Source: Amia ocellicauda (taxonomy: Eukaryota; Chordata; Actinopteri; Amiiformes; Amiidae). Taken from it: DNA of 64,000 nucleotides. The DNA lies in NCBI RefSeq assembly GCF_036373705.1, contig NC_089867.1:19174323-19238322 (forward strand), in the 5' to 3' direction. The notes under the pieces were generated by a model. It was not told the origin of the DNA and ran no database searches. It was given only the letters and a program-made list of their open reading frames with translations. The stretch's first letter is position 1; each line of letters opens with the position of its first letter. Below are positions 40,334-64,000 of the stretch, one piece after another. The translations under genes were made by a program, and so were the position numbers.

Positions 40334-43300
40334 CTGAGAGAAAAGACACGCAAACAATGGGGCAAGAGGTCAATTTTGTAGGTGCTGTTTGGGACCAATT
40401 ACCCTGAAGGTGAAAGGACAGATTCTAGATGAAAGGACTGAACGCATCACCCATGGAGGTGCCACACCACCCTATCCTACACGCACCCCACTCCCAGTAA
40501 ACTTTCCTCCACAGTGTTTGCTCATCCAGACACACGCAAATAACTTTGAAAAGGAAAAAACATCTATTCACCCAGGTTTGACCTTATAAAATCACACCGC
40601 ACAGTTAAGTAATTGTCACTACTCTCCTTCTGGGATTCAAGTCAGTGGAAAAATGATACAGGAAATGGATTTCATATAAACAGAAACGTATTCTCATATG
40701 AAAGAATTACAGTAAGAGGCCCTGTCAGCCTGGGTGATTTCCCAATTAGTGAAGGATTGGGTTGCTTCCAATCAATGCCTTCAACAGACAGGACAAACAC
40801 CTCTGATTCTGGGACAAGCAACAAAAACCCCCACAGCAACGTTTTCTTTAAAATCAATGTTAGCTAACATGAAAATGCTTCTCATTGGTCCCAATGAGGA
40901 AAATAAATTAATACAATTAAACTACACTGTATTAACCTAGACAGAGTATTGTGATCCTGGATGCAAGTCTGGATGACTGCACTCTTTTTCCTACTGATGC
41001 GGTTTTTTTTTCTTGTTTTTTTTTTCTTAATCCTAATTTCTTATCTGGATCTGTGTGAAGTTTCAAGGGTGGAAAGAGCTAGACAAATTACTCTTGGAAG
41101 TAGTTTTCAGCACATAAAGAGTTTGTCTATAGATATGCATTTCCCCTTTCACAGATAAAAGTGAAAAAAAGTGATAAAAGTTAAAGGCAGCTTACATGCA
41201 TATAACGGATATAATATTTTTCCAATTAAGGATTTGGTCTTAAAACAATAACTTACAATTCCTTCAACAACGTGAAACAGTAGTCCCTTTATAAGAATGA
41301 CAAAATCAGTGGTCCATGCCAATGTATTTTATGAGGTAATATCAAGTTTCAAGTTGGTGGGGGGGCAGTTAACCCAATTCCTTGTGCTGGGAAACTTCCT
41401 TTTGTTAAGATGGAAAGAAATATGGTATAAAAGAATATGAAAAATATACAAGGGTGTGAGACCGGGCAGCTTATCAGTGTCTGTATGAAACAATTATTAT
41501 TGATAGTTCCTTTATTGTGATTCAAAGTTCAGTTCAACACATATACTGTATAAGACTCCTAGAAATTGTACATTTCCTTTGAGTCAGGAACTTTGAGTCA
41601 TTACTTGGTATTATTACACTGAAATGCAAATTTAGCACTGGACTTTGAGCAATGCATAACAATGACTTGCTTTGTTTACGGTGGTTGTTGCACGTATCGC
41701 TGACTTTCTCAGCCTGTTTCTTGGTTGATGTCTTTTTAAACTCACCCACCCTGGCACAATCAATTTGCTATTAAGCTGCATCTTTCCCTGACAAAAATCA
41801 ACATCACAGTCTTTTGCAGAATGCCCTCAAAAAATAAATAACACTGAAAACCACAAGTTTGCAATTCTGTGTTAACAATCAATACATAATATCCCAGTTT
41901 GCTTATTTAAGAGAAGCCCATATGTTGTGCTCTTGTTGGTTTGTAACATTCTTTTTACATTTTTATATCGTAAACATCAGGATTCCTATCATTCTACACA
42001 TACTCGTCTTGCTTCATAATCAGGGCTTCCAAGTGCAACTAATCCAGTCACAGATACATATCCACAGCCTGTCTTAGGCAAAAACAAACAAAAAGCATCC
42101 TTCAGCTTTGCAAACAATGAGCAAAAAGAAAATAACATAATAGATTGATAGTTGCTAGGAAACAGCAACATAAAACAGCTATATCTATGACATCTCACTA
42201 GCAAAAAAAAAAAAAAGCTTAATGCAAAATCATAGGTCCGTTTTCAGCCTTGAATAATTAGAGCAACTATACATTCTGCAACTGCTAAAAGATACAGATG
42301 AAAATGTATTTTCACATCCTACATTAGCGAGAATTTCAATTTCAAACCCCTCTCTCTGTACTAAGGGAGTCAAACACCTGTTGTGTAGTATTCTCATGTT
42401 ATGTGCACTCTGACCATGCAAATCAATGTATTCAGCTTTTCAAATTAATGCAGCAGTAAGTATTGTTCGTATACTAGGTTACATTATGGGATCTGATACT
42501 TTCATTTGTATTCTAATATTTTACAAAATAAGGTTATTTGACCATGTAAAAATAGAACTACACAAATGAGATACATTACATCTTGTTTGTGCTAGAGAAA
42601 TAAAAATAAACAAAAATGTGGCACACAACCCCAATTTGTACTGAACTGTGTGTGTGATTGTAATTTCCAGTCAATTAAAGGAAAACCAACATTACTGAAT
42701 AATAGGTCTTAGCCACATAATGGGGTAAGAAACTGACTGAAGTCAAACTAACAAAACTGTAAAATAATAACGATTCCTGCAGAACACATCAAATACAAGT
42801 CACACTTAAAGCTGCCCTGACCAGACACTTTTGCAATCTGCTTCAGCATGAATCACTGACTGATCTCAGTAAACCCACAACTTTTTAAAGGATTTCACCA
42901 CTCATCATCATCATCATCACAACAAATGTCACAAACGTCCAAAAAACTAAACAAAAAACTATAACTCACGCATTTAGACCCCAGGCGTTAAACCAGTTAC
43001 ACAACCACTGTCTAGTCGGGTGTTTGGTCTAGTTATGACCTACAATGACGCAGCACTATTCGCCAGAGATAACTGAGTTCCTGAAGAACTGCACTGCCCT
43101 CTGCGTTTAAACGTGCATTACCTGTCTCATTATTATCAATTACCTGTCTCATTATTATCAATTACCTGTGTCATTATTATCAATTACCTGTCCATCACAG
43201 CCGTCAGCGCACAGTACTCCACCACCACTTGCCCCGGGTCTCTCTACCTCTTCCCGCATCATTTATAATCCAACTTAAGCGGGATAAAGACATGACTTAA

Positions 43301-44480
43301 CACATCAAGAAATGAAGAAAGATACACTGTTACTACAGTTACTAACAGGGGCAACACCGATTTTGCAAAACCAAATAATAAAGAGAGGGGTTTTGCAAAT
43401 ACACATCACGTTAGAGAAACACTATTGTTGTTGGGTTACTTTTGAATGCATCACTAACGATATATCAGTTAAAACAGCCTATCCAATGTAGGGTCGTCTA
43501 TTTTCTGAGAGTCTGTAACTATGTTGCTTGTTTTAAGCAAAATATGATTACATACAGAAAGCAAGCAAGAGTACACATAAGGACAATGCGCTTTCCCTAA
43601 AAAATGTTGAATTGAATACATAATAAGATATACAAAACAGTACATAGGGACTTTCTTCCCTTGCTCCCCTGTAAGAACAGAAGCCGGTTAATCACAAAGC
43701 GACACGGCGACGCTAACTCACTGATTGCCGAACACAACTGTTATTTTTACTTTATTTCACATAAAATATAAAGAAACTGCGGCTGCGATTTACTTCTGCA
43801 CAGATCAAGGAGGAAATAAGAACCATGACGTGATATATGTAACCTATATAGTTTAGCCCTTGTCTGTACGTGCAGCTTGTTGGCTCTACTTTTTCCTCCA
43901 CGACATGTATTTCCTAGTTAAGAGTGAGGGGGTGGTTTGGGATGTGGACTTAAATGGGGGTCTGACCACCGAAACCTGATGGTTTTACGACCTTGTGCAT
44001 CCAAACCATCCCCCCCCCCAACACTGACACCGGCCGCGACCACTTCCCACGCAGCTCTTTCTTTTCAGTCGATGATTTTGCAGCACATTATTTCCACGCT
44101 AGTAACACACCTAACTTCATGTGTCAGTCCACTGTATAGGTTTCCAACAGTACCATTACATAACTTCCTTCACTGTTACCATTACACTCCACACCGCCCC
44201 TCCAGTCACGGATCTGATGTGAACATGCATATTCAGACATATTGGACCGGGCACAGGCTAGTACTGTAAGTAGCACTGTGGAGATACCGCCCGCTCTGCG
44301 ACTCCCTGCCACCTGAAGTGGTGGGTTAAATCCACATTTTATTTCACATTACCTGGTCGGTGCTGCCGTGTTGTCAACTGTACTACCAGCCCTGGATCAA
44401 AGTCGCTCCATTAGAAACCAAATTAGCGCTCCTGCTGTCACGCTGTCTCCATTATAGTTACATCATCCGCCTTTTTTTCC
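40334..44480 (-). other. nadk: nadk 5' intron(s)
   Basis: 4 kb between the first coding exon and the CpG-rich promoter segment. A TCATCA run lies at 42901-42920 and a 22-bp tandem repeat at 43117-43190. Non-coding 5' exons may be present but cannot be placed from sequence alone. Confidence 0.4.
43117..43190 (-). repeat. 22-bp minisatellite, three copies and a partial one, each with a donor-like CAG|GTAAT
   Basis: Unit attacctgtctcattattat plus ca repeats at 43117, 43139 and 43161 with one substitution in the third copy, then a partial copy at 43183. On the nadk strand every copy, including the partial one, presents CAGGTAAT, a fair splice-donor match. Confidence 0.85.
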
Positions 44481-44740
44481 TTTTCCGCGGAACTAGACAG
44501 ATATCTACTCGAACCTGCTCGCACCCACAGCGCATGCTCCAGCACGCCTCTTACGCAATCGGAGCCCGGGCCGCGGATTCGTGTGCTTCGGCTGACGGCA
44601 CGGCAGCGCTGTTGGCGTGAGATCCGCAGCCAGCGTCCCGTCCTAACGCAGAAAGCGGCCTTTCAGGGTACGGTGCATACCCAAATAGTCACACGTCCGG
44701 GACCAAGCGGAATAAGACTCGACTCTTAGGCGGCCAGACA
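44480..44740 (-). promoter_or_regulatory. nadk: CpG-dense segment, likely main nadk promoter
   Basis: Contains many CpG dinucleotides (for example gcccgggccgcggattcg, cggctgacggcacggcagcg, cgtccgggaccaagcgg) against a CpG-poor background. It lies upstream of the nadk coding exons. No TATA box is evident. The transcription start and first exon cannot be fixed by eye. Confidence 0.5.
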
Positions 44741-47534
44741 AGCACAGCACAAAGCAATATTGCACTGACATCTATCGGAGTAAAGAGGCGATTGTATTTC
44801 ATGTAGATGGGGGCCTATTGGAGACGCAGCCTGGCCAAACCTGTTCTGTTTCCTTTAATAGAAATACAGAATGACAGATTAAGCATGTCTGTAGAGCTAT
44901 GCAAGGACAACAACACAACGCCATGTCTAAACGCACCAAACTGCATATGACATAATGAGCACAAGGTGGCACTCATATCCCGTTACAAACACGAAAGGCC
45001 TTTGTCTGTCCAGTGCGCTGCTCTCCGGCTCCTTTATCTGAATAATAGCGAGTAACCCATGTCCAGCCCGTCTCTTACCCGTTCCTCTCCGGACAATGTT
45101 GTCCTGTCCTTTCACTCTCTTTGTTCTCTAATGACGTTGAACATCTCCCGCCACATATATTCATCTGCGAACAATGGTTGATTGACCATTTCCTTTCTTG
45201 TAATGCCCCCACCCTCTACCTCTATCTTAATTCGACATGACGTTTCTGTAGCATTTGCCCATCTTCTCCCCCTGAATCCAGACCCCACACTTACCTGGTC
45301 ACCTTTCACTCTATGATGGCTCCATCCAGGATTGGACTTGTTTTTATTTCCTCCCCCATTACTGCTCTCCCTTTTGTTTCCCGTTATTCTGACCCCCTCT
45401 TTCTCTGCCAAGGACCCTGGTAGGACCCTCAACCCACTTCCTTCTCCTACTCTCACTACACCTCTACCGAACTCTGCAGAAACTAATCTGCTCTACTCCG
45501 CTCCTGGTCCAGGCCCTATTTTTCATTCTGTGAATTGTTTAAAAGATCAGAATACTGCCATTCTCTCCTTCTGGACCTCTATGTGTCAAACAACCCACTG
45601 TCTCACCTAATAGCTATTAAGACGGCATTGATAAGATCCTACAATCCATCTCTCTTCCAGGTATGCACTCTACAAGAAAAACAAAGTTGTGTTTAATTTG
45701 GCATATTTATCCTTATAAGGTTCCTTCAAAGTTGATGACAGTCATATCTTTTTAGAATACGACTTCCCTGGGCATGAAGAGTTCAGCCAAATAAATGAGT
45801 AAACAAACAAACAAACGCATAATAACAGCAGTCTACTTTCCTCTCTTAATCTTGAACACATCAATATAATCTTCAATCTCATTTCACACATAAAGGAGTA
45901 AGAAAACGTTAGTGTTTCCCTTCTGATCAGGGCTGATATCTCACAATAACCCATCCTTTACTTATGTATGCATTTATTTGGGGGGCTTGAGACCAAACCT
46001 ACAGCTCTGAGGGTTTTTCTTCCCCCCCAATTGTCTTGTGAATACCGGTAATCTATTTTGGAATATTTGAATATCACTGGTGTACTATGAAATTATGTGC
46101 AAGACCCCATTTAAAACACTTTGAGAACAAGCACACGCAAGGGTTAAATAAAAAACAAAGACGAGGCAGCAGTTTAATTTAATCACCACGGTGGTTCTGG
46201 ATTTAAAAATAAAATAAAAATGGTTGGATATATTTGTGGAACATGGGATTCCAGAGCTTGACAAAGTAATTGATAGGGCATTATGCATTCACACTGCAGA
46301 AAACAGAAAACACTTGATTCACTTTGAATATCCCCCTTTCCCCCTTCACTCTCCTTATTTGCTTCGGCTGATGACTGGTTGACGCAAAAAGAGACCAGAT
46401 AATCCTAAACAAATCGCAGCCTGAAATGCAAATGGTTTATGAATATGAAGATTCAGAAAGTCCATTTTGATACAAAAGATGACTTAACTTCCTGCATTGT
46501 GGTCTGTGTAAATCCCACATCCTAGCATACACACACACAAGCCAAATTAAAGGCCAGTGGCATAAAACCACTTAAATGTCCCCTAAATTATGACCTTGAT
46601 TTGTCTTGGTTTTAAGGCTGTTACACAAAGACCCTCAACACAATCAAGTCAATCTGCTACCACAGGGAAAAGCTACTGTATTTCATGCTTAAGTTATCCG
46701 ACACTTATTGTGCTTCACGGGCAACTTGCCACAGACCACAAAATAATAAATAAAAATAACTGGAATGAAGCAGGGTGTGCATCAGACAGAGCATTGCAAT
46801 ATTTTTATAGTGCTGCTATAACACAACACTGCTACCAGGCTCCCTCCCCTTCACAATACCAGTGCCACCAGTCACTGTCTTGCAGAGCCATGTAAAACAA
46901 TTCTCAGCTCCCTTAATAGGATTGTCCATTGTCCTCACATCTGATGAAGAGACGCCTACACTGGAGGAAACAAGAGACGGAGCCTATTGTCACGCTCTGA
47001 AGAAAAGCCTTCTTGTATTTCACCAGTAAAGATTCACACTTACCATACATTAAATCTTCTAAAACTTTAATTCAGTGATGGTTGGGTTTTAAAAATATAA
47101 GCAACTGAAATGTCTCCAAGAACCAATAAAATGCTTTGAGGATATCCATCAGAAGGCTCATTGGCCTACTTGATGACAAAATCTCATGAATGTTATCAGG
47201 ACCAGTCTTTACACCACAAAATACATGTGATACTGAGAGATGGGCTTTGGCGATTTAATGTTAAAATGCCGTAGCAAGGTAGGCATCAAGTCCTCAGCAC
47301 AGATGAGCATACATACAATGCCACTGCACCTTCTGTGTAGTGGTACCAAGACAAGTGCTGGAAAAGTCACTAACCTTAGTATGAGCGTGACCCCAAAGCA
47401 CCCCTGCTTGATTCAAACGATAATTTGAAAAATCTGAACCACATCACGACATCTGAATGAAAGTGGTAGATCTAGGCTGCATGAAGAAAAAGGCGTGCAG
47501 GCTGTAGCTAGGAATGAAACCCTCGACACCAAAA
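44741..47534. other. Intergenic spacer between nadk promoter and gnb1 3' end
   Basis: The pyrimidine-rich stretch at 45110-45540 is open in one frame on each strand (92 and 114 codons) but shows no recognisable domain and no splice context. An (AAAC)n run lies near 45801-45816. A CTCF-like core is at 44959-44972. Nothing else was seen. Confidence 0.4.
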
Positions 47535-49573
47535 CAAATCATCTCAAACTGCTTTTTATTACATCTTAAATAACAGTACATTTTAATATAGTATCTATCT
47601 TGCATCCAGCTTTCTGTAGTACACTGACTTCAAAATTAAATACAAAAGGTGAGAAGGGAACAGTGGGGTGCAGAGAGCTCTACAGTTATTTTATGGAAAG
47701 AGAAAAAGAGAGGGATTTTATTTTATTATTTATTTTTTATTTTTTTGCCAAGTCCAGGCCTAACGCACAATTACAGCACATTTTTTGTACAGAATGTCGC
47801 AGAGAAAAACAGAATGGAGAAAAAAAATGCCACTACTGCTAAATAAAGAGCGTTTCTGTATACAGTGAGAAGAGAATAACAGACAATTCTGCCATTCAAA
47901 TGCTGCAACTTTTTTTTTTTTTTTTTCATTTTTTATTAAAGAAAGCCAGAAAAAAAACCTGTTCGTTACAAAATGATTCTAACATTTTTCGGTACTGGAA
48001 ATAGTTCACTACAGAAGGAATCGGAATCTTTTCTCCCGCCCCTCCCTCCCCCCCAATGTGTGTATTTATGTGATCCGTTTAAAAACAGGGTGGACTTTTT
48101 GTTTCATTCCTTTCCTTTCTTTAAGAATCATTCCAAAGATGGCGATCAGAACAGGCTCGAGTATGGTTTTAAATTTCGAATTAATATTCATGACGACGGT
48201 GCTTCTCTTTCAGGTGCATAGCTTTCCATTTTAACTTAATGACGTATGCACAGAGTAGCCAAAACAATATGAACACAGCGGCAATGATTACAGTTTTAAC
48301 AGGTTATTTTCTTAAAGAAAAACATCAAAGGACTTAGTTCCATATGCACTTTTTTTTTTTTAAAGCAATTCTACAGCATGCGATTCTAAGAGTTAACCCA
48401 CCCATGGCAGACAACCAAAAGATTTTTTTTTTTATTTTTAACTTAGAAAGTTCAATATCATTATTTTCAAACATTGATTTATACAACATTTCATTCACAG
48501 AGTAGTAACTGCATTTCCAAGCACGGAGAGGGCACCTCTGTTTTAACAGGAAACTCCGGAGCAAAACCGGGGTAAAAATTCAGCCCCCCACCCAGCCAAC
48601 CCTCCCTACCCGTCCCCCCCACCCACCCCGCCCAAAAACAAATTTAAACCAAAATGAAAAAACAAAAACAAAACAAAAAACGAGGGATTAATCTTCATTT
48701 AATTATTCTACATTTTACCCAACAAAAAAAATAAAACAAAAAAGTGAAGAAAGTTGTTAAAATTGTAATTTTTGTTTTTAAAAACGAGCATTCATTATCA
48801 TAAACAGCATGTGCTTGGTTAGTTAACGTTTTCAACATTATTCTATATACGCAAAGTTTCTTTTTGTGCAAACAAAGATCTGTGACAAGACAGAAAAAAA
48901 AAAAAAAAAAAAAAAAAAAATCTAAATTAAAAAAAAATAATAATCTGGGACTAAATATACAGAATTGACATCCCCCAAAAGCTGGTCTTGGACTCCCTGG
49001 TGAAGCGGCTTTTGTTTTTTTTAATTCCATAGGTGATTAAGCGGACTTAAAACAAATGACAAGTGATTCTTCGTACTTTTATTTTCAACTCCTCTACAAA
49101 CATGATCCTAAAATCGTAAAGACTGCGAGATAAAAGAAAGCTTCCATTTCTCGTTTTTAAACCAAGAAGGTCACTGATCTAAAACCTGGAAAAACAAAAG
49201 CAAAACAACCGAAAAAAACAAAAACAAAAACAAAAGTTAGATCGTTTTTTACGACTACGCGCAAACATTTGTATTCAAGGTACATTTTGTATTGGATGAT
49301 AGTGTTTTTGTTTGCTTTTCTCTCTCAAGACAGTAACATAAAATGGTCCCAAAAGGAATGCACAATTTTGTTTTTCTTTTAATACCACAGGAAATCTTCT
49401 TTTTTGTTGGGTGATAAAACAATTGTGCTCTTCTTTTTAATGAGAGAAGGTAACATTTTGCCCTTCGTAGTTTTGGGGATGTTTGAGTCAGTATGAGTGG
49501 ATTGGATATGCAATGAAACTTAATATTTTGATGTTGGAATGGTTTTCCAGTCACTTTGGAGTCCAAATGCCAT
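47535..49573 (-). other. gnb1: gnb1 terminal exon, entirely 3' UTR
   Basis: A strong acceptor (tttcatttcag|ATGGC) at 49574/49573 opens a 2-kb non-coding, T/A-run-rich exon ending at an AATAAA. The donor nine bases after the gnb1 stop codon (CTGAAG|gtgact, 50244/50243) pairs with it. Human GNB1 likewise places its 3' UTR in a separate last exon (from memory). Runs of A/T such as 47910-47926 and 48895-48920 make it low-complexity. The open frames here are spurious. Confidence 0.65.
47555..47560 (-). terminator. gnb1: gnb1 polyadenylation signal
   Basis: AATAAA on minus (TTTATT on plus) at the left edge of the AT-rich 3' UTR exon. The cleavage site is expected about 15-25 bases to the left. Confidence 0.5.
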
Positions 49574-50252
49574 CTGAAATGAAAGAAACAATAAAACAAT
49601 TAATAAAAGTTGACATTACACTGAACACACTTCTAGAGTCAATTTCTTGATTCTTAAACTGAACGTGACAATCTGACTGTGCTAGTCAGTTAAAAGTCTT
49701 AACAGTAGATGGCAGCACTAAATAACCATATCATACATTTTGAATGACAATAAGCACCTCACCTAATTGGGCAAATTCCTTCAACTTTATTCTTTACATG
49801 AATAACTTAAAACTGCTATTGGCTGAAAGATAAATAGGTCCTACATGTCACTATTTGTAAATACTTTAATTTATTGTAAAACCAAAGATGTTTGTCCTCT
49901 ATTACTTTAAGGTACATTTCTCGAATACTCGTGAGTTTTTTTCCTAATAATCTTTTTTAGATCAGGATGATTTTGAAGGGATATTGAATTATTAATTTAA
50001 TTCTGTGTTAATGCAGCTTTGCCTAAATGCACACGTGCAACAGGGTTCAAAGGATGACCACCTTAAATGACCACAAACTGAGAGAACGATTAGCAAGCAG
50101 GATATAAAGTTTAAAAAAAAAAAAAAAAAACACTTCTTCAAGGTAGGTCATATCATGGGTATCACTAATATTAATGTCAAGACTCTTCAAATATGTTTAC
50201 AGGAGAGAACAAGGCCAATGTGACCCAGCAGTCACCCAGTCACCTTCAGGCT

Positions 50253-61329
<11,077 letters not shown>

Positions 61330-61335
61330 TTTCCT

Positions 61336-64000
61336 CTGCTAAACGGTATGGTTCACTCCTGCTGCCGGGACACTCACGGATCTGATAGGAGAGAGACAAA
61401 GAGAGCACAGGTCTTAATACACGAGCCAAAGAAAGCTGCTAGACAACAGATGAGAGGGAGCCGCACAGTGAAGAGAGATGTAAGGACTGGGGTCTTGAAT
61501 GAAATAAGGGCAATAAAGGGACCCATTTAATGAAAAATTCCCTCAGTCATCTCTTCAAAAAAAGAAAAGAAACGCAACACCAATTGACACTTCAAAAAAT
61601 TTGCTATTAAGGTATTAAAACAAATGCTTAAATTAAGATAATTTCCTCCAAATATTTATGATTTGATTTTAAGTCCTCGACATTGACCCACACTTTAATA
61701 ATAACTAATTGATCATCCCATGATGAACTGGTCTAAATAAAAATGTATGTATTTTACGCTAAACAAGTCTTTGCAGTGGTTGTGATAATATGATGCATTG
61801 AAACCACTTTATAAGTCTCACATTTTAGTGTACAGTGAACAGAGTGCGAGTCAAAGTGGCCTTTCTGAACACCAAGTTCACTGAAGCATCACCACTTTGA
61901 ATAGACATGTAAGTGTGCACTATATGAAGTGCACAGTGAAGTGATACTGTAAAGCCGTTCATGAACAGAAAAAGGGAGTGCTCGTTTCCCCCACCTCTCC
62001 TCTTTGAGCAGTGTAAACGACTATGCGTAGCATACTGACGCAATGGCACAACCATTGAACACCAGCTGGCTATCAAGAATGTCCTTACAAGTTCAGTAAA
62101 CAGTCAATTTACAGTGTGCCATTAAAGTGTTAAATCACCCAACAAATTATTAACATAGCTTGTCTATAAACTCCACTGGACTACAACACTTGTGAACTCT
62201 ACATCATGGGAATATCCCTTTAAGAAACCAAGACATACCCTGGTCTATTGGTGATAAGTTACCTAGCAACCAGCTCTCATTGCAGTTCTTGTACTAATGA
62301 ACACTTTTTCCCTCCCCCTGATGAGAGAAAAGAAAAATCTTAACTGCACTAGTAAATACACTAACACACACTTTTACACTGGAGGTGATTGGTGTTAACT
62401 TTCAGACAACAAAACAAAGGACCACTGAGGAATGTAACCGAGCAACCGAATAGAGGCTTTCTGAGCTCAAGTACTGCTTAAAACAACAACACAGCATCCT
62501 GTCAACTGTACTAAAATTCTCACTCCAAGTCTTGATCATTTGAAAATAATTCAAAGAACAAAAATACAACAATCGAAGACCAATCATACTCAAATGGGAG
62601 AACAGCAATACACTACCTCTCTGCCCAGTGATACCTGTGAGAAGGCTGTGCTAGGTGGCTAGGGTGAGCTTCAGGCTGCAGTAGTTCTTGACCGACTCTA
62701 GTTTCTACTGCTCTGCTAGTGTCCAAAGGGTCCTCCCTTGCAGCCTCTTGTCACCAATGTCACCCATAATCCCCGGGACAGAGTTGATTCAGCTCCTCCA
62801 GCTAAATCCGGTTAAGACAAAACCCGCTGATGCTCCAAAAAGCATCAACTATCCTTCTGACCCCAATCTTCTGGCCTAATGTCTTAGCCCTATCACTTTC
62901 ACTCACCTTAGCAATCCTCTGCTGCCACACGGGGGGAGGACAACTTTAAATTGAAAAACCTCCTAAGCAGCATAGCCTTGTACAGCACTCCTCTGCAAAT
63001 GCAGGAAGCTATGCATAAACAGCTGAGCTTTACACTTTTTTATAGCATTGAGATCAACAGTAACCTGATTATTTGTCTCCAACAATTGACAAGAATATTT
63101 ACTTTCACTTACACATAAAAAAAAATTCACCAGCTGGATAACAAGCAAACAAAAAATATCGAGAACCCCCCTCTCCCCAATAATAAAAACTGTTTGCTTT
63201 GAATGAAATCAAGCAATGGTTTGAATTCCATCTGACAAGGAACAGTCCACACCTCAATTTCGACAGATTGGACAGAAGGGGCTATTAACGCAACACTGCA
63301 CAAACACGCGTGCCCGAAGGAGGACTTTTCTGGTTTGTTACCACCCTAAAGCACACTGCTACCCTATTAATGCAAGTCATTGCTCTGGATCACAAAGTAG
63401 TTCAGTGTATTATCGGTGGGGAGAAAAAAGCAAGAGTTACACTTTTTATCAGCCCAGGAAACAAAACAAAAAAGCAATAATGAATAATACTAAACGGGCA
63501 CGGTTAACCAAACACTGACATCTGTGTTCAGCACCGAACACCAAAGGACACATACACTGCAGCAGTTTGTGCCACATTACGCTTTCCATTGTAGTGTTGG
63601 GAGATGCACTGATACAAATTGAAGTGATGAAGTTACCCACTGGCAGTATCATCCCATGTCTGCACCCCCCCTTCTCCCTTCTCCCCCCCTAGCTTTCATC
63701 TGATTCAGAAAGAACAAAAATAGGCTCCTCTTATAACAGTGCTTGCTATTATAGACAAGCGGTCTTGTGAAAGACTTCAGACTCAATACTAAAGCCAAAA
63801 GCCAGCCTTGAAAAAATATCTAACCTGATGTAAACATCTTTTTCGCACAAAATTAAGGCCATGCAGACACACTGGCTTTGAAGTTTCAAGATAAAGGTTG
63901 TCTTCCAATAGTTGGCACCAATTTACCTTGTGCAGGCAGGCGATCATGGAATCCTGCATACTGAAATTATCATAAAATAAAACAAAACAATAAAATGGAC
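61336..64000 (-). other. gnb1: gnb1 5' UTR intron, running off the window
   Basis: No CpG island, coding exon or RNA gene is visible. The absence of CpG-rich sequence suggests the gnb1 promoter lies beyond position 64000. Confidence 0.5.

Noticed and set aside
45112..45610. Overlapping open frames of 114 (minus) and 92 (plus) codons between nadk and gnb1
   Set aside because: Pyrimidine-rich composition bias explains both. Neither has a recognisable domain, promoter or splice site, and other frames contain many stops.
48695..49030. 111-codon minus-strand open frame in the gnb1 3' UTR exon
   Set aside because: Contains a 20-plus Phe run from a homopolymer and lies wholly in the non-coding terminal exon.

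Overview
This is genomic DNA from a vertebrate, most likely a ray-finned fish. Genes are split into many short exons with GT-AG introns, intergenic DNA is AT-rich, CA/TG microsatellites are frequent, and the proteins are clear vertebrate orthologues with a few lineage differences. The gene set SLC35E2 - NADK - GNB1, all on one strand, matches the human 1p36.33 neighbourhood (known gene order, not searched here). The species cannot be named from the sequence. It is not a prokaryotic or viral window. I found no CRISPR array, operon, tRNA or rRNA, and nothing that looks like a defence system.

Layout, left to right. (1) 1-1.5 kb: gene-poor DNA with an eroded hAT-like transposon end. (2) 1.5-11.4 kb, minus strand: slc35e2, a nucleotide-sugar/triose-phosphate-type transporter (8 coding exons, 390 aa), with a probable long 3' UTR on the left and a complete foldback MITE in its first coding intron. 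(3) 11.4-14.7 kb: the slc35e2 upstream region, a degenerate repeat block, and then an ETS/CRE-type promoter. (4) 14.8-22.1 kb, plus strand: an uncharacterised multipass membrane protein gene (8 coding exons, about 325 aa), divergent from slc35e2 and convergent with nadk. (5) 22.2-44.7 kb, minus strand: nadk, NAD kinase (11 coding exons, 448 aa), plus a phase-compatible alternative first exon giving a predicted 384-aa form. A CpG-dense segment at 44.5-44.7 kb is the likely main promoter. (6) 44.7-47.5 kb: an intergenic spacer. (7) 47.5-61.3 kb, minus strand: gnb1, G-protein beta-1 subunit (9 coding exons, exactly 340 aa), with a separate 3' UTR exon. Its 5' non-coding exon and promoter lie beyond the right edge.

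The genes share no pathway. NADK makes NADP+ in the cytosol, GNB1 is the beta half of G-beta-gamma, SLC35E2 is an orphan transporter, and the fourth gene is unknown. They are together because of old vertebrate synteny. All exon boundaries were checked by reading frame: in each gene the exon phases join without a break.

I do not see a new multi-gene system. The points most worth following are the uncharacterised membrane gene, its TG-tract splice acceptor, the alternative nadk N-terminus that lacks the Akt-site region, and the replacement of one Akt-site serine by alanine in the long NADK form.
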